DNA of 64,000 nt from Bacteroidota bacterium (GCA_016183765.1 JACPEA010000001.1:239160-303159), one strand, 5' to 3'; shown: positions 38,213 to 48,470, counted from the first letter of the stretch. Numbers and translations are program-made. Notes: generated by a model not told the origin, from the sequence alone.

Positions 38213-40660
38213 CTATCTGCCCGTTCCTGTTTTTTTAGGAGGCATCAATACAGCCGGCTTTTTAGGTGTTATGGCTGGTGGTGTTTGTTTTTTTTCTCCT
38301 GCTTTTTTGGGATCTTTTTCTTTCGGGTCCGTAGTTGGGGTGGTGGCAGGGTTTACCAGTGGTTTACCGCCTTCCAATTGCGATTCGGGAATGATATCTT
38401 CTACCTTGATATCCTTGGGTACTTCATAATCGCCCGAGTTGCCGGTGCCCATGTCCACCGCTTCTCCTCCCAGTACCGGTACACCTCCATTGGAATAATC
38501 GATACTGATATCGTTAATACCTTCGGGTTTCATAAAAGTGAGTTTGGTATCGATACCGCAGTTGGGATCCGCTGCGGCTTTTGTCATAAAATAAGCCCAG
38601 ATGGGCATGGCGGCACGTCCGCCCTCACCGTTTTTGCTTTCGGTATTGAAACGGATAAAACGGTCATCGCAGCCTACCCAGCCACCTGCCAGGAATTGCG
38701 GGGTATATCCCATGAACCAGGCATCGCTGTTGTCGTTGGTGGTTCCTGTTTTGCCGGCAATCTCCATATCGCCCGGAACATCATAGCCCCAGATGCCGGC
38801 ACCGGTTCCGTTGGTCATAACGCCCTGCATCATTTTGATCACCGAATAGGCGGTCACATCGCTGATCACTTCTTTGCGGTGTGGTGTAAATGTAGCCAGC
38901 ACATTGCCGTTCCTGTCTTCAATACGGGTGATATACATGGGTTTGGCATTAAAGCCGCGGCCTGGGAACATGCTGTACCCCTGCATCATTTCAATCAGCG
39001 AGAGTTCACAGGCTCCGATACCGATAGAAGGGTAGGCAGGTATGTTGGAAGTAAAATCACATTTACGCAGGAAATCGATCAGCCTTTTGGCCCCTTCATT
39101 ACCGTTATTGTCTAATTGTTTCAGTACATAAGCGGTGGCACAGTTTCTTGATTTAGCCAGTGCCAGCGCCATAGGCATACTGGCGCCTGTGCAGGTTTTG
39201 GAAGTAGCAGGCACCATACCATACCCGCCAAAACTCTGTTGCTGGTCGTATACGGTGGTGTTGGGAGTGAAACCCGCTTCTTCAATGGCCAGGCTATACA
39301 ACAGGGGCTTCATGGTTGATCCCACCTGCCGTTTGGTGTTGATATTGGCGTGGTCGAATTTAAAGGTCTTGAAATCGATACCCCCTACCCAGGCTTTGAT
39401 CTGTCCATCCAGCGGATTCATCACCATAAAACCCGCCTGTAACATCTGGCGGTGGTATTTGATGGAATCAATGGGTGTCATCACGGTATCTTTTCCCCGG
39501 GTATTGTTCCAGGCAAATACCCGCATTGGTGTTTTCTGGTCAAATGTTTTGCGGATATCCTCATCATCCATACCTTCTTTTTTCAGGTTGCGCCAGCGGT
39601 CGCTTTGTTTGGCGGCTGCTTCTATCACGTTCTCATACCCTTTCCAGATCGTTCCTTTTTTTATGTTCTCCTGGTTGTTCAGCAGCTTCTGCATGTAGTT
39701 GATGTGTTTGGCCACAGCTTCCTCTGCATATAACTGCATGCGCGGATTGATGGTGGTATAGATCTTCAAGCCATCGCGGTACAGGTTGTAACTGTCGCCA
39801 TTGCTTTTCTTGTGTTCCTTGCACCATTTTTTCATGTCTTCGCCCAGTATCATCCGGAAATAGGGTCCCAGACCGTTGTTTTCGTTCAGTTTGTGGTAAT
39901 TGAGGTCGATGGGTTTCCGTTTCAGGACATCGGCTTCCGCCGCGGAAAGATCGCCCCTGGTCACCATCCGGTTCAGTACCAGGTTCCTTCTTTCCAGGGC
40001 ACGGCGGGGGTTGGTTCTCGGGTTATAGATACCGGGACCGTTGATCATACCGATCAGTACTGCCGCTTCTTCCACACGTACCCTGTCTGGTTCTTTCTGG
40101 AAAAAAGTATTCGATGCATTGCGGATACCATACACATTATCGCCGAAGGCAACCGTATTCAGGTATAATGTGATGATCTCTTCTTTGGTAAAGTTCTTTT
40201 CGAGTTTGATGGCAATGATCACTTCTTTCAACTTCTGGATGCTGCGCAACAGGAAATTCTTGGTACTCCAGTTCTCGGTAAAAAGGTTCTTGGCGGTTTG
40301 CATGGTAATGGTGCTGGCGCCGCCTTCGCTACCCAGGTACAGGAAAGCACGCATCAGCGAAAAACCGTCGATACCGCTGTGTTCATAAAACCGTTTGTCT
40401 TCCGTGGCCACCAGCGCATTCACCACGTGTTTGCTGATGTCGCGGGTCAGCACATTCACACGATCCTCGATATAATATTTTCCCATTGGGGTACCATCAT
40501 CGGCAAACACCTGGCTGGCCTGTGAAGCAGTAGGGTTTTCAATATCGTCGATGGAAGGCATGTCACCTATCCAGCCCCAGTTGAGCATGAGCAGGAAAAG
40601 GATAACACAGGCAAACCCGCCAAAAAAGATCTTCCAGAAAATGCTTACTGACTTCGTCAT
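38213..40660 (-). CDS. Penicillin-binding protein 1A (bifunctional transglycosylase/transpeptidase)
   Basis: GT51 ATEDKRFYEHSGIDGFSLMRAF; QTAKNLF; transpeptidase RQVGSTMKPLLYSLA and AGKTGTTNDNSDAWFMGYTP. Confidence 0.94.
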   Translation of the reverse strand: MTKSVSIFWKIFFGGFACVILFLLMLNWGWIGDMPSIDDIENPTASQASQVFADDGTPMGKYYIEDRVNVLTRDISKHVVNALVATEDKRFYEHSGIDGFSLMRAFLYLGSEGGASTITMQTAKNLFTENWSTKNFLLRSIQKLKEVIIAIKLEKNFTKEEIITLYLNTVAFGDNVYGIRNASNTFFQKEPDRVRVEEAAVLIGMINGPGIYNPRTNPRRALERRNLVLNRMVTRGDLSAAEADVLKRKPIDLNYHKLNENNGLGPYFRMILGEDMKKWCKEHKKSNGDSYNLYRDGLKIYTTINPRMQLYAEEAVAKHINYMQKLLNNQENIKKGTIWKGYENVIEAAAKQSDRWRNLKKEGMDDEDIRKTFDQKTPMRVFAWNNTRGKDTVMTPIDSIKYHRQMLQAGFMVMNPLDGQIKAWVGGIDFKTFKFDHANINTKRQVGSTMKPLLYSLAIEEAGFTPNTTVYDQQQSFGGYGMVPATSKTCTGASMPMALALAKSRNCATAYVLKQLDNNGNEGAKRLIDFLRKCDFTSNIPAYPSIGIGACELSLIEMMQGYSMFPGRGFNAKPMYITRIEDRNGNVLATFTPHRKEVISDVTAYSVIKMMQGVMTNGTGAGIWGYDVPGDMEIAGKTGTTNDNSDAWFMGYTPQFLAGGWVGCDDRFIRFNTESKNGEGGRAAMPIWAYFMTKAAADPNCGIDTKLTFMKPEGINDISIDYSNGGVPVLGGEAVDMGTGNSGDYEVPKDIKVEDIIPESQLEGGKPLVNPATTPTTDPKEKDPKKAGEKKQTPPAITPKKPAVLMPPKKTGTGR

Positions 40661-40734
40661 AGCTGCTAAGATGAGTATATAAGTTACGGCTGTAAAACTA
40701 AATAAGAGTTATTGAGCCGGTATCATTTGTATGG

Positions 40735-43700
40735 TTAAAATTTATCCGGGAACACCTGGTGCATGAAGGTATGATAACCTTCAATATCCTGGGTGCTGAT
40801 CAGCAGGTCCATATTGGCATTGCTGATCATACTGAAACGGTACTTATCCGTGGTTAGCCAGGGTATAATCCTGGTTTTGGCCAGCGGACGGGTACGGTCG
40901 ATATAGGTTATGGCTTCCCCTGCATTGACAAACGGACCAAACATCAGGAAATTGTACTGGTTATTGATGCGCCGGTTGTAGACCTCTATCCTTTTTTCTG
41001 CATAGGTATCCTGGTTATACCGGTTAAAGGCATTCCGGCTTTCTGATACAAAAATGGGGTCCACATTATTCAACATCAATACCACATATTGGGTATCGGA
41101 TGCGTTAAAGCTGTAGGTTTTATTCAGGGTAGGCGCTGCGGTCACTGCATTCCCGAAATCAATCTTTTTCAGTTCTTTTGGGGCCACCTGTTTTACAGAG
41201 TCTTTTTTGATCACCGCAGCGGTAGAAATGGTTTTGGTATCACTCAGGTCTACCAGTTGTTTGGGTGCGGCATTGAGCTGTTTGGGTGCTGCCATTGCCG
41301 TGTCTTTTTTGCGGTTGATATTGGCCAGGATGGGCGCGGCCGCATTCAGATCAACGGGTCTGCTTGCCATGTTATCTGTTGAGTCCAGTTTCAGGTTGGT
41401 GAGGTAGGCTTCTATCTGTGACCGCCGTTTCAGCACGTCCACCATGGTAGCAGCTTTCTCGGCCAAAGCTGAGCCGCCGAACAGGCCCACAATATTCTCC
41501 AGGCGGTTAATGGCCACACTGTCCTCTTTCTTTTTGATGTAATAAATGGACTCGATATAAAGCAACTGCGGCGTCCAGTAGTTCTTACCGAACTGTTTAT
41601 CAGCTTTCAGTTTGGCTTCCCTGGCTTCTTCAAACCTGCCCGAAAGGAACATGCTGTAAATGTCTTCGTATTGTTTTTGGGCAGGGTCTGTTTTTTTGTC
41701 GCCAGTGAGCAGGGCGGTATTCATCTGTTCTACCGACTTGCTTCCCGGGAAAGCTTTTTGTAACTGGGCCGTGGCAGATTCTGCCTTGTCTGTTTTTCCC
41801 AGTTTCCGGTAACAATAGGCCAGGTTGAACAGGGCTTTTTCCACTTCGGCGCTTTCGGGGAAACGGCGAAGCAGTTCTTCGTAACTGTCCACAGCCGAAG
41901 GATAATCCTCTAACTGGTTCTGGAAAGTCAGTGCATTGGACAGCAACGCATTGATGACCGCCTGGTTGGAACGGCTCTGCTGTTCGGCCGTTACCGGAAT
42001 GTCTTTATTGAGGGCGGAAAGGCTGAGTTCCTGGTCGGCTGTTTTGCGGGCACTGTCTTTCCCGTTCTGTTCAGCAGTAACAGATGTTGTCACGGTGCTA
42101 AGCGAACTGTTTACGGCAGTCTGCCTGCGCCAGTTGTCTACATTGGGCCTGTTGCCCCATTTGGACCTGAATTCCACCAGGCCCTTTGCTTTTAGGGAGC
42201 TGTTCAGGAAATAAAATTCTGATCCGCTGCTGCCAAAGATATCTGCCTGCTGGCCGGTTGGATCCGCCAGTGGGTTACCAAAAGAAAGGTTATCTGTTCC
42301 TGCGTCCTTCAGTCCACGCTCTTTGCGTAACTGTTTCAGCAGTTTTTTCAGGAACAGTTCCCTTTCTTCAGGAGCCAGGTTGGCGAGTCGCAATAAACTG
42401 TCTTCCCGCTGAATGATGTCTTCGTTCTGACTGATGATCTTCAGCGCCGGTTTACGCTCTTCCACACGTTGTTTGTCTTCAGGCTTCAGCAGTGAACTTT
42501 GTATGCTGTCGTAGTACCTGTGCGAAGCCGCATATTTTTTGATCGGGTAATTCATATCACCCAACAGCAGGAAACTGAGTTCGCGTTGTAGGGCGTTGCC
42601 GGTATTGTATTGGATGCTGTTCAGCAATAATTTTTCGGCTGCCGGATAGTTTTTTCTTTTCAGTTCCAATTGTGCGGCTGCGTAATAAATGATGTCGCGG
42701 TTGTTTTCGTACCTGTCGCGTTTTGCCATTTTCAGCAGTTCATCCAGGTTTTGTTGAATGGCGTTCTCTCTTGTGGCTGCTGCCATGGCTACGATATTCA
42801 TCCTGCCGTAGACTTCCAGTAAAGGATCCACAGTATGTTGTATGGCCCTTTCAAAAAGCTGGATGGATTTGGTCTCTTTATGGGCCAGCTGGTATAACTG
42901 GCCGGCCAGGTATTCCCAACGGGCTTTTTCCTGTTTGCTGGTGGCATTATCAAGCGCCTGCAGTAAATGGTCAGCGGCATTTTCGTAATTCTCCTGTTTG
43001 TATAACAGATACGCCATCATTTCGTGGAAATCTGCTTTCAGTCTTTCAGGAAAATTCGGGTCGGTGCGTATCAGTTCCAGTAGACCGGCAGCCTCGGCCA
43101 GCTGGTCCTGTTCAAGATAAGTGCGTGCCTGCCAGATAAAACTTTCATTCCTGCCGGGGGGAAAGCTGGCGATCTTTTTCCAGGTGCTTTTGCTTTCGCG
43201 CGTAGCGATGGTGAACACTCCATTGGTATTGCTGGCATTACTGCCGATAGGGATATCGTATCCATTGTCTTTTGGCGAGAAAGCATAGTTGATATACTGG
43301 AACACCTGTGTGGCCGAGTCAAAATCTTTCCGGTACAGATAGGCTTTTCCCATCAGGAGGTACAGTTTATCCACCCAATCGCTGCGGAGGTCGTGCAGCA
43401 GGATACCGGCCGTACATTTGTAGATGATGGAATCGATCTGTTGCCTGGCAGTCTCGTCGAGACTGTAATTGTAAAAGGAAAGCAATTGCGCGTAGTCATC
43501 CTGGTGACTGGCTTTGGCAGTTTCCAGTGCTTCGTTCAGTTTATGATTCGCGTTGAAATAATAGTTAAAACGGCTTACCAGGTTATTGTAGAAACGCCGG
43601 GGAACCGTAAATTTTTTATTACCGCTTTTTTCGGAGGGAAGGCTGCGGTTTTCGTATATTTTCGGCTTTTTAATCTCAAAAGAAAACCCTGGCTGGCTAT

Positions 43701-43797
43701 GGCCGGGAATGTTCAGTAGTAAGGAAAAGAGGGTCAGACAGCAGGCCACCAACCGCACCGATATCCGTTCGTATGTTTTTAACTGGGTCAGGTACAT
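40735..43797 (-). CDS. TPR-repeat protein, candidate type IX secretion SprE/PorW
   Basis: Multiple TPR-like repeats; C-terminus YVVLMLNNVDPIFVSESRNAFNRYNQDTYAEKRIEVYNRRIN. Confidence 0.65.
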   Translation of the reverse strand: MYLTQLKTYERISVRLVACCLTLFSLLLNIPGHSQPGFSFEIKKPKIYENRSLPSEKSGNKKFTVPRRFYNNLVSRFNYYFNANHKLNEALETAKASHQDDYAQLLSFYNYSLDETARQQIDSIIYKCTAGILLHDLRSDWVDKLYLLMGKAYLYRKDFDSATQVFQYINYAFSPKDNGYDIPIGSNASNTNGVFTIATRESKSTWKKIASFPPGRNESFIWQARTYLEQDQLAEAAGLLELIRTDPNFPERLKADFHEMMAYLLYKQENYENAADHLLQALDNATSKQEKARWEYLAGQLYQLAHKETKSIQLFERAIQHTVDPLLEVYGRMNIVAMAAATRENAIQQNLDELLKMAKRDRYENNRDIIYYAAAQLELKRKNYPAAEKLLLNSIQYNTGNALQRELSFLLLGDMNYPIKKYAASHRYYDSIQSSLLKPEDKQRVEERKPALKIISQNEDIIQREDSLLRLANLAPEERELFLKKLLKQLRKERGLKDAGTDNLSFGNPLADPTGQQADIFGSSGSEFYFLNSSLKAKGLVEFRSKWGNRPNVDNWRRQTAVNSSLSTVTTSVTAEQNGKDSARKTADQELSLSALNKDIPVTAEQQSRSNQAVINALLSNALTFQNQLEDYPSAVDSYEELLRRFPESAEVEKALFNLAYCYRKLGKTDKAESATAQLQKAFPGSKSVEQMNTALLTGDKKTDPAQKQYEDIYSMFLSGRFEEAREAKLKADKQFGKNYWTPQLLYIESIYYIKKKEDSVAINRLENIVGLFGGSALAEKAATMVDVLKRRSQIEAYLTNLKLDSTDNMASRPVDLNAAAPILANINRKKDTAMAAPKQLNAAPKQLVDLSDTKTISTAAVIKKDSVKQVAPKELKKIDFGNAVTAAPTLNKTYSFNASDTQYVVLMLNNVDPIFVSESRNAFNRYNQDTYAEKRIEVYNRRINNQYNFLMFGPFVNAGEAITYIDRTRPLAKTRIIPWLTTDKYRFSMISNANMDLLISTQDIEGYHTFMHQVFPDKF

Positions 43798-43881
43798 AAA
43801 ATCTGTTTAAAAATACAGTTATTTCTCAATTGTGGGTGGTGAAAAGCAGATTGATCGTTACCTTTAACCGGATTTTACGAA

Positions 43882-44277
43882 ATGAACAATCCAGAGATCA
43901 ATAACACCCTGAAGCGCCTCCGTAACAGTTACCGGCTGGTGGTGATGAATGATGATACCTATGAGGAAGTGGTGACTTTCCGCCTGACCCGTTTAAGTGT
44001 ATACATTGGCCTCAGTACCATTTTCGTGTTGCTGGTGGGTCTGACCATTGCGCTGATTGCTTTTTCGCCGATCAAATACTATATTCCCGGTTATGGCACC
44101 CGTGAAAGCAGGACGGCCTTACAGGTGCTGAAGATCCGCACCGATTCGCTGGAGCAGGCCCTGAAGTACAAGGAACAGTACCTGGATGGGGTGAAAAAAG
44201 TGCTGTCGGGTAATTCACCTGCGCAGCTGGACACGATCCCGGTTACCCTTCCGGGAACAGAAGCTTCCACCGATTAA
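43882..44277 (+). CDS. Single-TM protein resembling the N-terminus of Bacteroidota M23 peptidases, without peptidase domain
   Basis: LKRLRNSYRLVVMNDDTYEEVVTFRLTRLSVYIGLSTIFVLLVGLTIALIAFSPIKYYIPGYG. Confidence 0.65.
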   Translation: MNNPEINNTLKRLRNSYRLVVMNDDTYEEVVTFRLTRLSVYIGLSTIFVLLVGLTIALIAFSPIKYYIPGYGTRESRTALQVLKIRTDSLEQALKYKEQYLDGVKKVLSGNSPAQLDTIPVTLPGTEASTD

Positions 44278-44286
44278 CCAGTAGTC

Positions 44287-44502
44287 ATGGCTGCCCCAAA
44301 ACCCTCTTCCTACGATTCATTGATGCGATATGCCGGTTTGGCCACACAGTGGATGATAGTGATGTTGCTGGCGCTGTATGGCGGCAACTGGCTCGATAAA
44401 AAAGTCCATTTTCAGAGCCCTGTGTTTGTTTGGGTATTACCTTTATTTTTTCTCGTAGCAATGCTGATCAAACTGGTCAGGGACCTGTTCAAGAAACCAT
44501 GA
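44287..44502 (+). CDS. AtpZ/AtpI-family protein
   Basis: MRYAGLATQWMIVMLLALYGGNWLDKKVHFQSPVFVWVLPLFFLVAMLIKLVRDLFKKP. Confidence 0.75.
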   Translation: MAAPKPSSYDSLMRYAGLATQWMIVMLLALYGGNWLDKKVHFQSPVFVWVLPLFFLVAMLIKLVRDLFKKP

Positions 44503-44503
44503 T

Positions 44504-44893
44504 ATGAAAACGATGAAGTTCTGGTATGTACCTTTTTTATTGGTGTTCCTGTTGGTCGGTAGCGCCTGTTTCCTGCTGAAAGACCAGCTGGCCACCTGGG
44601 AGATCAGTTGGGAAGTGGTGCTCGGTGCTAACTTTTTCCTGTTTGTTTTTGCATGGATCAACCTGTCGCTTCAGCGCAGGAGCCTCGCCGGTTCCAGGCC
44701 CACATCCATGATATTCGGGGTAATGCTGGGCTCGTTTGTAAAACTGATGGGATTGGCCACCATCACATTGATCTACCTGCTTGCGGCCGGGATTCATAAA
44801 AACACGAATGCCATTTTTGTGGGAATGGGGCTCTATTTCGTATACACATTCCTGGAGGTTCGTATTGCTTTACGGATGAAGCCCAAAGCATAA
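44504..44893 (+). CDS. Four-TM AtpI-like membrane protein
   Basis: Four predicted TM segments; adjacent to AtpZ-like gene. Confidence 0.55.
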   Translation: MKTMKFWYVPFLLVFLLVGSACFLLKDQLATWEISWEVVLGANFFLFVFAWINLSLQRRSLAGSRPTSMIFGVMLGSFVKLMGLATITLIYLLAAGIHKNTNAIFVGMGLYFVYTFLEVRIALRMKPKA

Positions 44894-45525
44894 TGCCTGT
44901 ATCCGAACATCCCATGCAGGCCCTGGCGGCTTTTTTGCCGGAAGGTAGTTTTGACCAGGTGGTAACATATATCCATCATTACAAAGTACATCTCACCATC
45001 AGCAAGCAGCGCAAGTCCGTACTGGGCGATTACCGGCATGCCGGTTGGGGCGGCAACCACCGTATCAGCGTAAATGGCAACCTGAACAAATATGAATTTC
45101 TCATTACGTTATTACATGAACTGGCCCACCTGTTGACCTATGAACTGCACAAAACGCGTGTGGAACCGCATGGCAAGGAATGGAAAGCTAACTACAGCCG
45201 CCTGCTGGCCGATTTTGTGCAGCAGAAAATATTCCCGCCCGATATTGAAAAAGCATTGGCAAGATCCCTTGTAAACCCTTCTGCTACAGCCAATGGCGAA
45301 ACAGAACTGCTGCTGGTGCTGCGTAAATACAACCCGGTGAAAAAGGAAGGTATACTGCATGTGATCGATGTTCCGGAAGGGGCATTGTTCCAGACTGCCA
45401 ATGGCCGTATCTTCCGTAAGGGACCGGTTCGACGGAAACGCTTCGAATGCGTGGAAGTGAAGACCGGGCATCGGTACACGTTCAGCGCCGTGAGTGAGGT
45501 AAAACTGCTGCAGGAACCCCGGTGA
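44893..45525 (+). CDS. SprT-like metalloprotease-domain protein
   Basis: LHELAHLLTYELHKTRVEPHGKEWKANY. Confidence 0.88.
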   Translation: MPVSEHPMQALAAFLPEGSFDQVVTYIHHYKVHLTISKQRKSVLGDYRHAGWGGNHRISVNGNLNKYEFLITLLHELAHLLTYELHKTRVEPHGKEWKANYSRLLADFVQQKIFPPDIEKALARSLVNPSATANGETELLLVLRKYNPVKKEGILHVIDVPEGALFQTANGRIFRKGPVRRKRFECVEVKTGHRYTFSAVSEVKLLQEPR

Positions 45526-45571
45526 TACCAGGTAAGGGCAGATTGTTGTAGATTTAGACAAACAAACCCTT

Positions 45572-45964
45572 ATGAAAAAGATCTTTTTACTTACCTGTGT
45601 CCTATTCACTTCTTTTGTATCTCTTATGGCGCAGCCGGCTTCCGTTAAAAAGGAAAAAGCCGTGTTACGTCATGTGGTATTGTTCAAGTTCAATGACCAA
45701 TCCACCGAGGCCGATGTGAAGAAGATAGAACAGGCTTTTAGGGAACTGCCTGGCAAGATCAGCCTTATCAAAGCTTTTGAGTTTGGTGTCAACAACAGCC
45801 CTGAAAAACTGAACCAGGGACTTACGCATTGTTTCCTGCTGAGTTTCTATTCAGAGAAGGACCGCGATGCATACCTGGTGCATCCCGCACACAAAGCCTT
45901 CACCGATATTGCCGGACCACATATTGATAAGGTGACTGTTGTAGATTACTGGCAACACCAGTAA
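45572..45964 (+). CDS. Dabb-family (stress-responsive A/B barrel) protein with signal peptide
   Basis: LRHVVLFKFNDQSTEADVKKIEQAFRELPGKI. Confidence 0.87.
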   Translation: MKKIFLLTCVLFTSFVSLMAQPASVKKEKAVLRHVVLFKFNDQSTEADVKKIEQAFRELPGKISLIKAFEFGVNNSPEKLNQGLTHCFLLSFYSEKDRDAYLVHPAHKAFTDIAGPHIDKVTVVDYWQHQ

Positions 45965-46028
45965 GACAGTTGAATGAACCTCTTTTGAGAGTTATGACGG
46001 GTCGGATAGGGCCGGGACTTGCACTCAA

Positions 46029-46061
46029 TAAAAAACTCCGGTTGCAATGGCAACCGGAGTT
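46029..46061 (-). terminator. Terminator of sucC
   Basis: 12-bp perfect stem aactccggttgc-aatg-gcaaccggagtt; T-run on minus strand. Confidence 0.88.
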
Positions 46062-46085
46062 CCTGTATGTTTGGCGAAAAGAAAG

Positions 46086-47297
46086 TTAGGCAACCGCTTT
46101 TTTCACCAGTTCGGCAGCTTCGCTTAACTGGATAGCAGATTGTACTTTCAGGCCGCTTTCGTCGATCAGTTTTTTGGCTTCCACCGCATTGGTTCCCTGT
46201 AAACGGACGATGATCGGGATATTGATATTTCCCAGTTTGTTGAAAGCTTCGATCACACCGGCTGCCACACGGTCGCAGCGAACGATACCTCCGAAGATGT
46301 TGATCAGGATCGCTTTAACGTTAGGATCTTTCAGGATGATGCGGAAACCGGCTTCTACGGTCTGCGCGTTGGCAGATCCGCCTACGTCCAGGAAGTTGGC
46401 AGGCTCACCGCCGCTCAGTTTGATCATATCCATGGTAGCCATGGCCAGACCGGCACCATTCACCATACAACCTACGTTTCCGTCCAGTTTAACGAAGTTC
46501 AGGTTGTATTGTCCGGCTTCTACTTCGGTAGGGTCTTCTTCTGTTACATCGCGCAGTGCGGCAATATCAGGATGGCGCATCAGCGAGTTGTCATCGATGT
46601 TCATTTTACAGTCAACAGCAATGATCTTGTCGTCGCTGGTCTTGAACAACGGGTTGATCTCCAGCATGCTGCAATCCAATCCCACGTAAGCATTGTACAG
46701 GTTGGTCACGAATTTGACGCAATTTTTGAACGATTCACCGCTCAATCCCAGGTTAAAAGCGATCTTTCTTGCCTGGAAACCCTGCAGGCCACCACCGGGG
46801 TGAACCCACTCTTTGAAAATTTTCTCAGGTGTATTATGTGCCACTTCTTCAATATCCATACCCCCTTCGGTACTGTACATCACCACGTTCATTCCTTTGG
46901 CGCGGTCGAGCAGGATCGAGAGGTAGAATTCTTTAACAGGGTTGGGGCCGGGATAATATACATCCTGGGCCACCAGGATCTTGTTCACTTTTTTGCCTTC
47001 TGCACCGGTCTGGATGGTTACCAGGGTGCCGCCGAGGATATTCTTGGCGATATTGGTTACGTCTTCCAGGCTTTTACCAACTGCTACGCCTCTCTGTTCC
47101 GATCCGGCGATCTTACCCTTTCCACGGCCACCGGCGTGGATCTGGGCCTTGATTACGGCAAAATTGTTACCTGTTTGGGTTTTGATCTGGCGGTAAGCCT
47201 CTTCTGCGGCCATAACGGTATCTACGGCAATGCCCTCCTGTACGGGAACATTGTATTTTTTCAGTAATTCCTTGGCCTGGTATTCGTGAAGGTTCAT
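46086..47297 (-). CDS. sucC: Succinyl-CoA synthetase subunit beta
   Basis: MNLHEYQAKELLKKYNVPVQEGIA; GGRGKGKIAG; NIFGGIVRCDRVA. Confidence 0.95.
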   Translation of the reverse strand: MNLHEYQAKELLKKYNVPVQEGIAVDTVMAAEEAYRQIKTQTGNNFAVIKAQIHAGGRGKGKIAGSEQRGVAVGKSLEDVTNIAKNILGGTLVTIQTGAEGKKVNKILVAQDVYYPGPNPVKEFYLSILLDRAKGMNVVMYSTEGGMDIEEVAHNTPEKIFKEWVHPGGGLQGFQARKIAFNLGLSGESFKNCVKFVTNLYNAYVGLDCSMLEINPLFKTSDDKIIAVDCKMNIDDNSLMRHPDIAALRDVTEEDPTEVEAGQYNLNFVKLDGNVGCMVNGAGLAMATMDMIKLSGGEPANFLDVGGSANAQTVEAGFRIILKDPNVKAILINIFGGIVRCDRVAAGVIEAFNKLGNINIPIIVRLQGTNAVEAKKLIDESGLKVQSAIQLSEAAELVKKAVA

Positions 47298-47420
47298 GCT
47301 GGAAAATTTTTGCGAAGATAAGCTAAACCGGGATTCAGATTTGCTGATAATTATTATTGTTGTAACATTAATAATCCTATTTTTACGCCTCACTGAAAAA
47401 ACCGATAAAACGACAACAGC

Positions 47421-47975
47421 ATGAAAAAAGCAACCCTCGCCTTTTTAGCAGGCATTTATTCTTTTGCACCGATTAGTGCTAAACAAGATGCTACCCTGAC
47501 CGTAAACACTGAAAAAAGCCGCGTTGACTGGGTAGGTACCAAGAAATCAGATTTTCATACCGGTTTTTTTCCGTTGAAAAGCGGTTCTGTTACCGTTGAT
47601 GGTGGCAAACTCACAGGTGGTAAGTTCGTGATCGACCTGGCTAACCTGAAAGTAACTGATGCAGGTGGTGGCGACAGGCTTACCGGTCACCTGAAGTCAG
47701 GTGATTTCTTCGATGTGGCCAAATTTGCCGAAGCTGCATATGAGATCACTGCTGTGAACTACACCGATGCCAGCAATGCAGAAGTTAGTGGTAACCTCAC
47801 GGTAAAAGGAGTGACCGTACCGGTTAAGCTGAAGGCGCAGATCCGTAATGCAGATGACAAAGGTTTCTTTGCCCAGTCATTCCTGAGCCTCGACAGAACC
47901 CTGCTTGGTATTACTTATGGTGCTGGTAACGTTGCCAACGATGTGCAACTGGCCATCCACCTGTTTGCAAAATAA
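47421..47975 (+). CDS. YceI family protein
   Basis: SRVDWVGTKKSDFHTGFFPLKSGSVTVDGGKLTGGKFVIDLANL. Confidence 0.9.
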   Translation: MKKATLAFLAGIYSFAPISAKQDATLTVNTEKSRVDWVGTKKSDFHTGFFPLKSGSVTVDGGKLTGGKFVIDLANLKVTDAGGGDRLTGHLKSGDFFDVAKFAEAAYEITAVNYTDASNAEVSGNLTVKGVTVPVKLKAQIRNADDKGFFAQSFLSLDRTLLGITYGAGNVANDVQLAIHLFAK

Positions 47976-48000
47976 TTGTGCAACAACTATACAAATAAAA

Positions 48001-48029
48001 ACACCGGCCATCGGCCGGTGTTTTTATTT
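48001..48029 (+). terminator. Rho-independent terminator
   Basis: acaccggcc-atc-ggccggtgt then TTTTA. Confidence 0.85.
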
Positions 48030-48064
48030 GCGGCTTACTGTAACTTGCTGCCTAAAATCATTGT

Positions 48065-48397
48065 ATGCCCAAAGTTGAACTTGCTTCTATTATACCCAAA
48101 GAGATCGTATCCGGTTATTCAGCCCGTTTTATTCATACAGATCATATGACTTTCTCCTATCTTGATGTGAAGGCAGGAGCCGCATTACCCGAACATTCTC
48201 ACCCGCATGAGCAGGTATGTCATGTGCTGGATGGTGAATTTCAACTGACGCTGGATGGAGAACCCCTGCGGTTCGGTCCGGAATCTGTTATCGTGATCCC
48301 ATCCAATGTAAAACACGCAGGACTGGCCATTACAGACTGTAAGTTGCTGGATGTGTTCACGCCGGTGAGGGAAGATTATAGGGAAATGAGTGAATGA
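48065..48397 (+). CDS. Cupin-domain protein
   Basis: GAALPEHSHPHEQVCHVLDGEFQLTLDGEPLRFGPESVIVIPSNVKHAGLA. Confidence 0.9.
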   Translation: MPKVELASIIPKEIVSGYSARFIHTDHMTFSYLDVKAGAALPEHSHPHEQVCHVLDGEFQLTLDGEPLRFGPESVIVIPSNVKHAGLAITDCKLLDVFTPVREDYREMSE

Positions 48398-48422
48398 GTG
48401 GGTGAGTGAATGCAATTGTAGC

Positions 48423-48470
48423 GATGATAAAAAAATCCCGTGCCACTGGTACGGGATTCTTTTATCATCA
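48423..48470. terminator. Bidirectional terminator between convergent genes
   Basis: gatgataaaaaaatcccgt...acgggattcttttatcatc. Confidence 0.8.

Noticed and set aside
38285-39115. 276-aa plus ORF
   Set aside because: Antisense to PBP1A; shadow ORF.
46509-47267. 252-aa plus ORF
   Set aside because: Antisense to sucC; shadow ORF.
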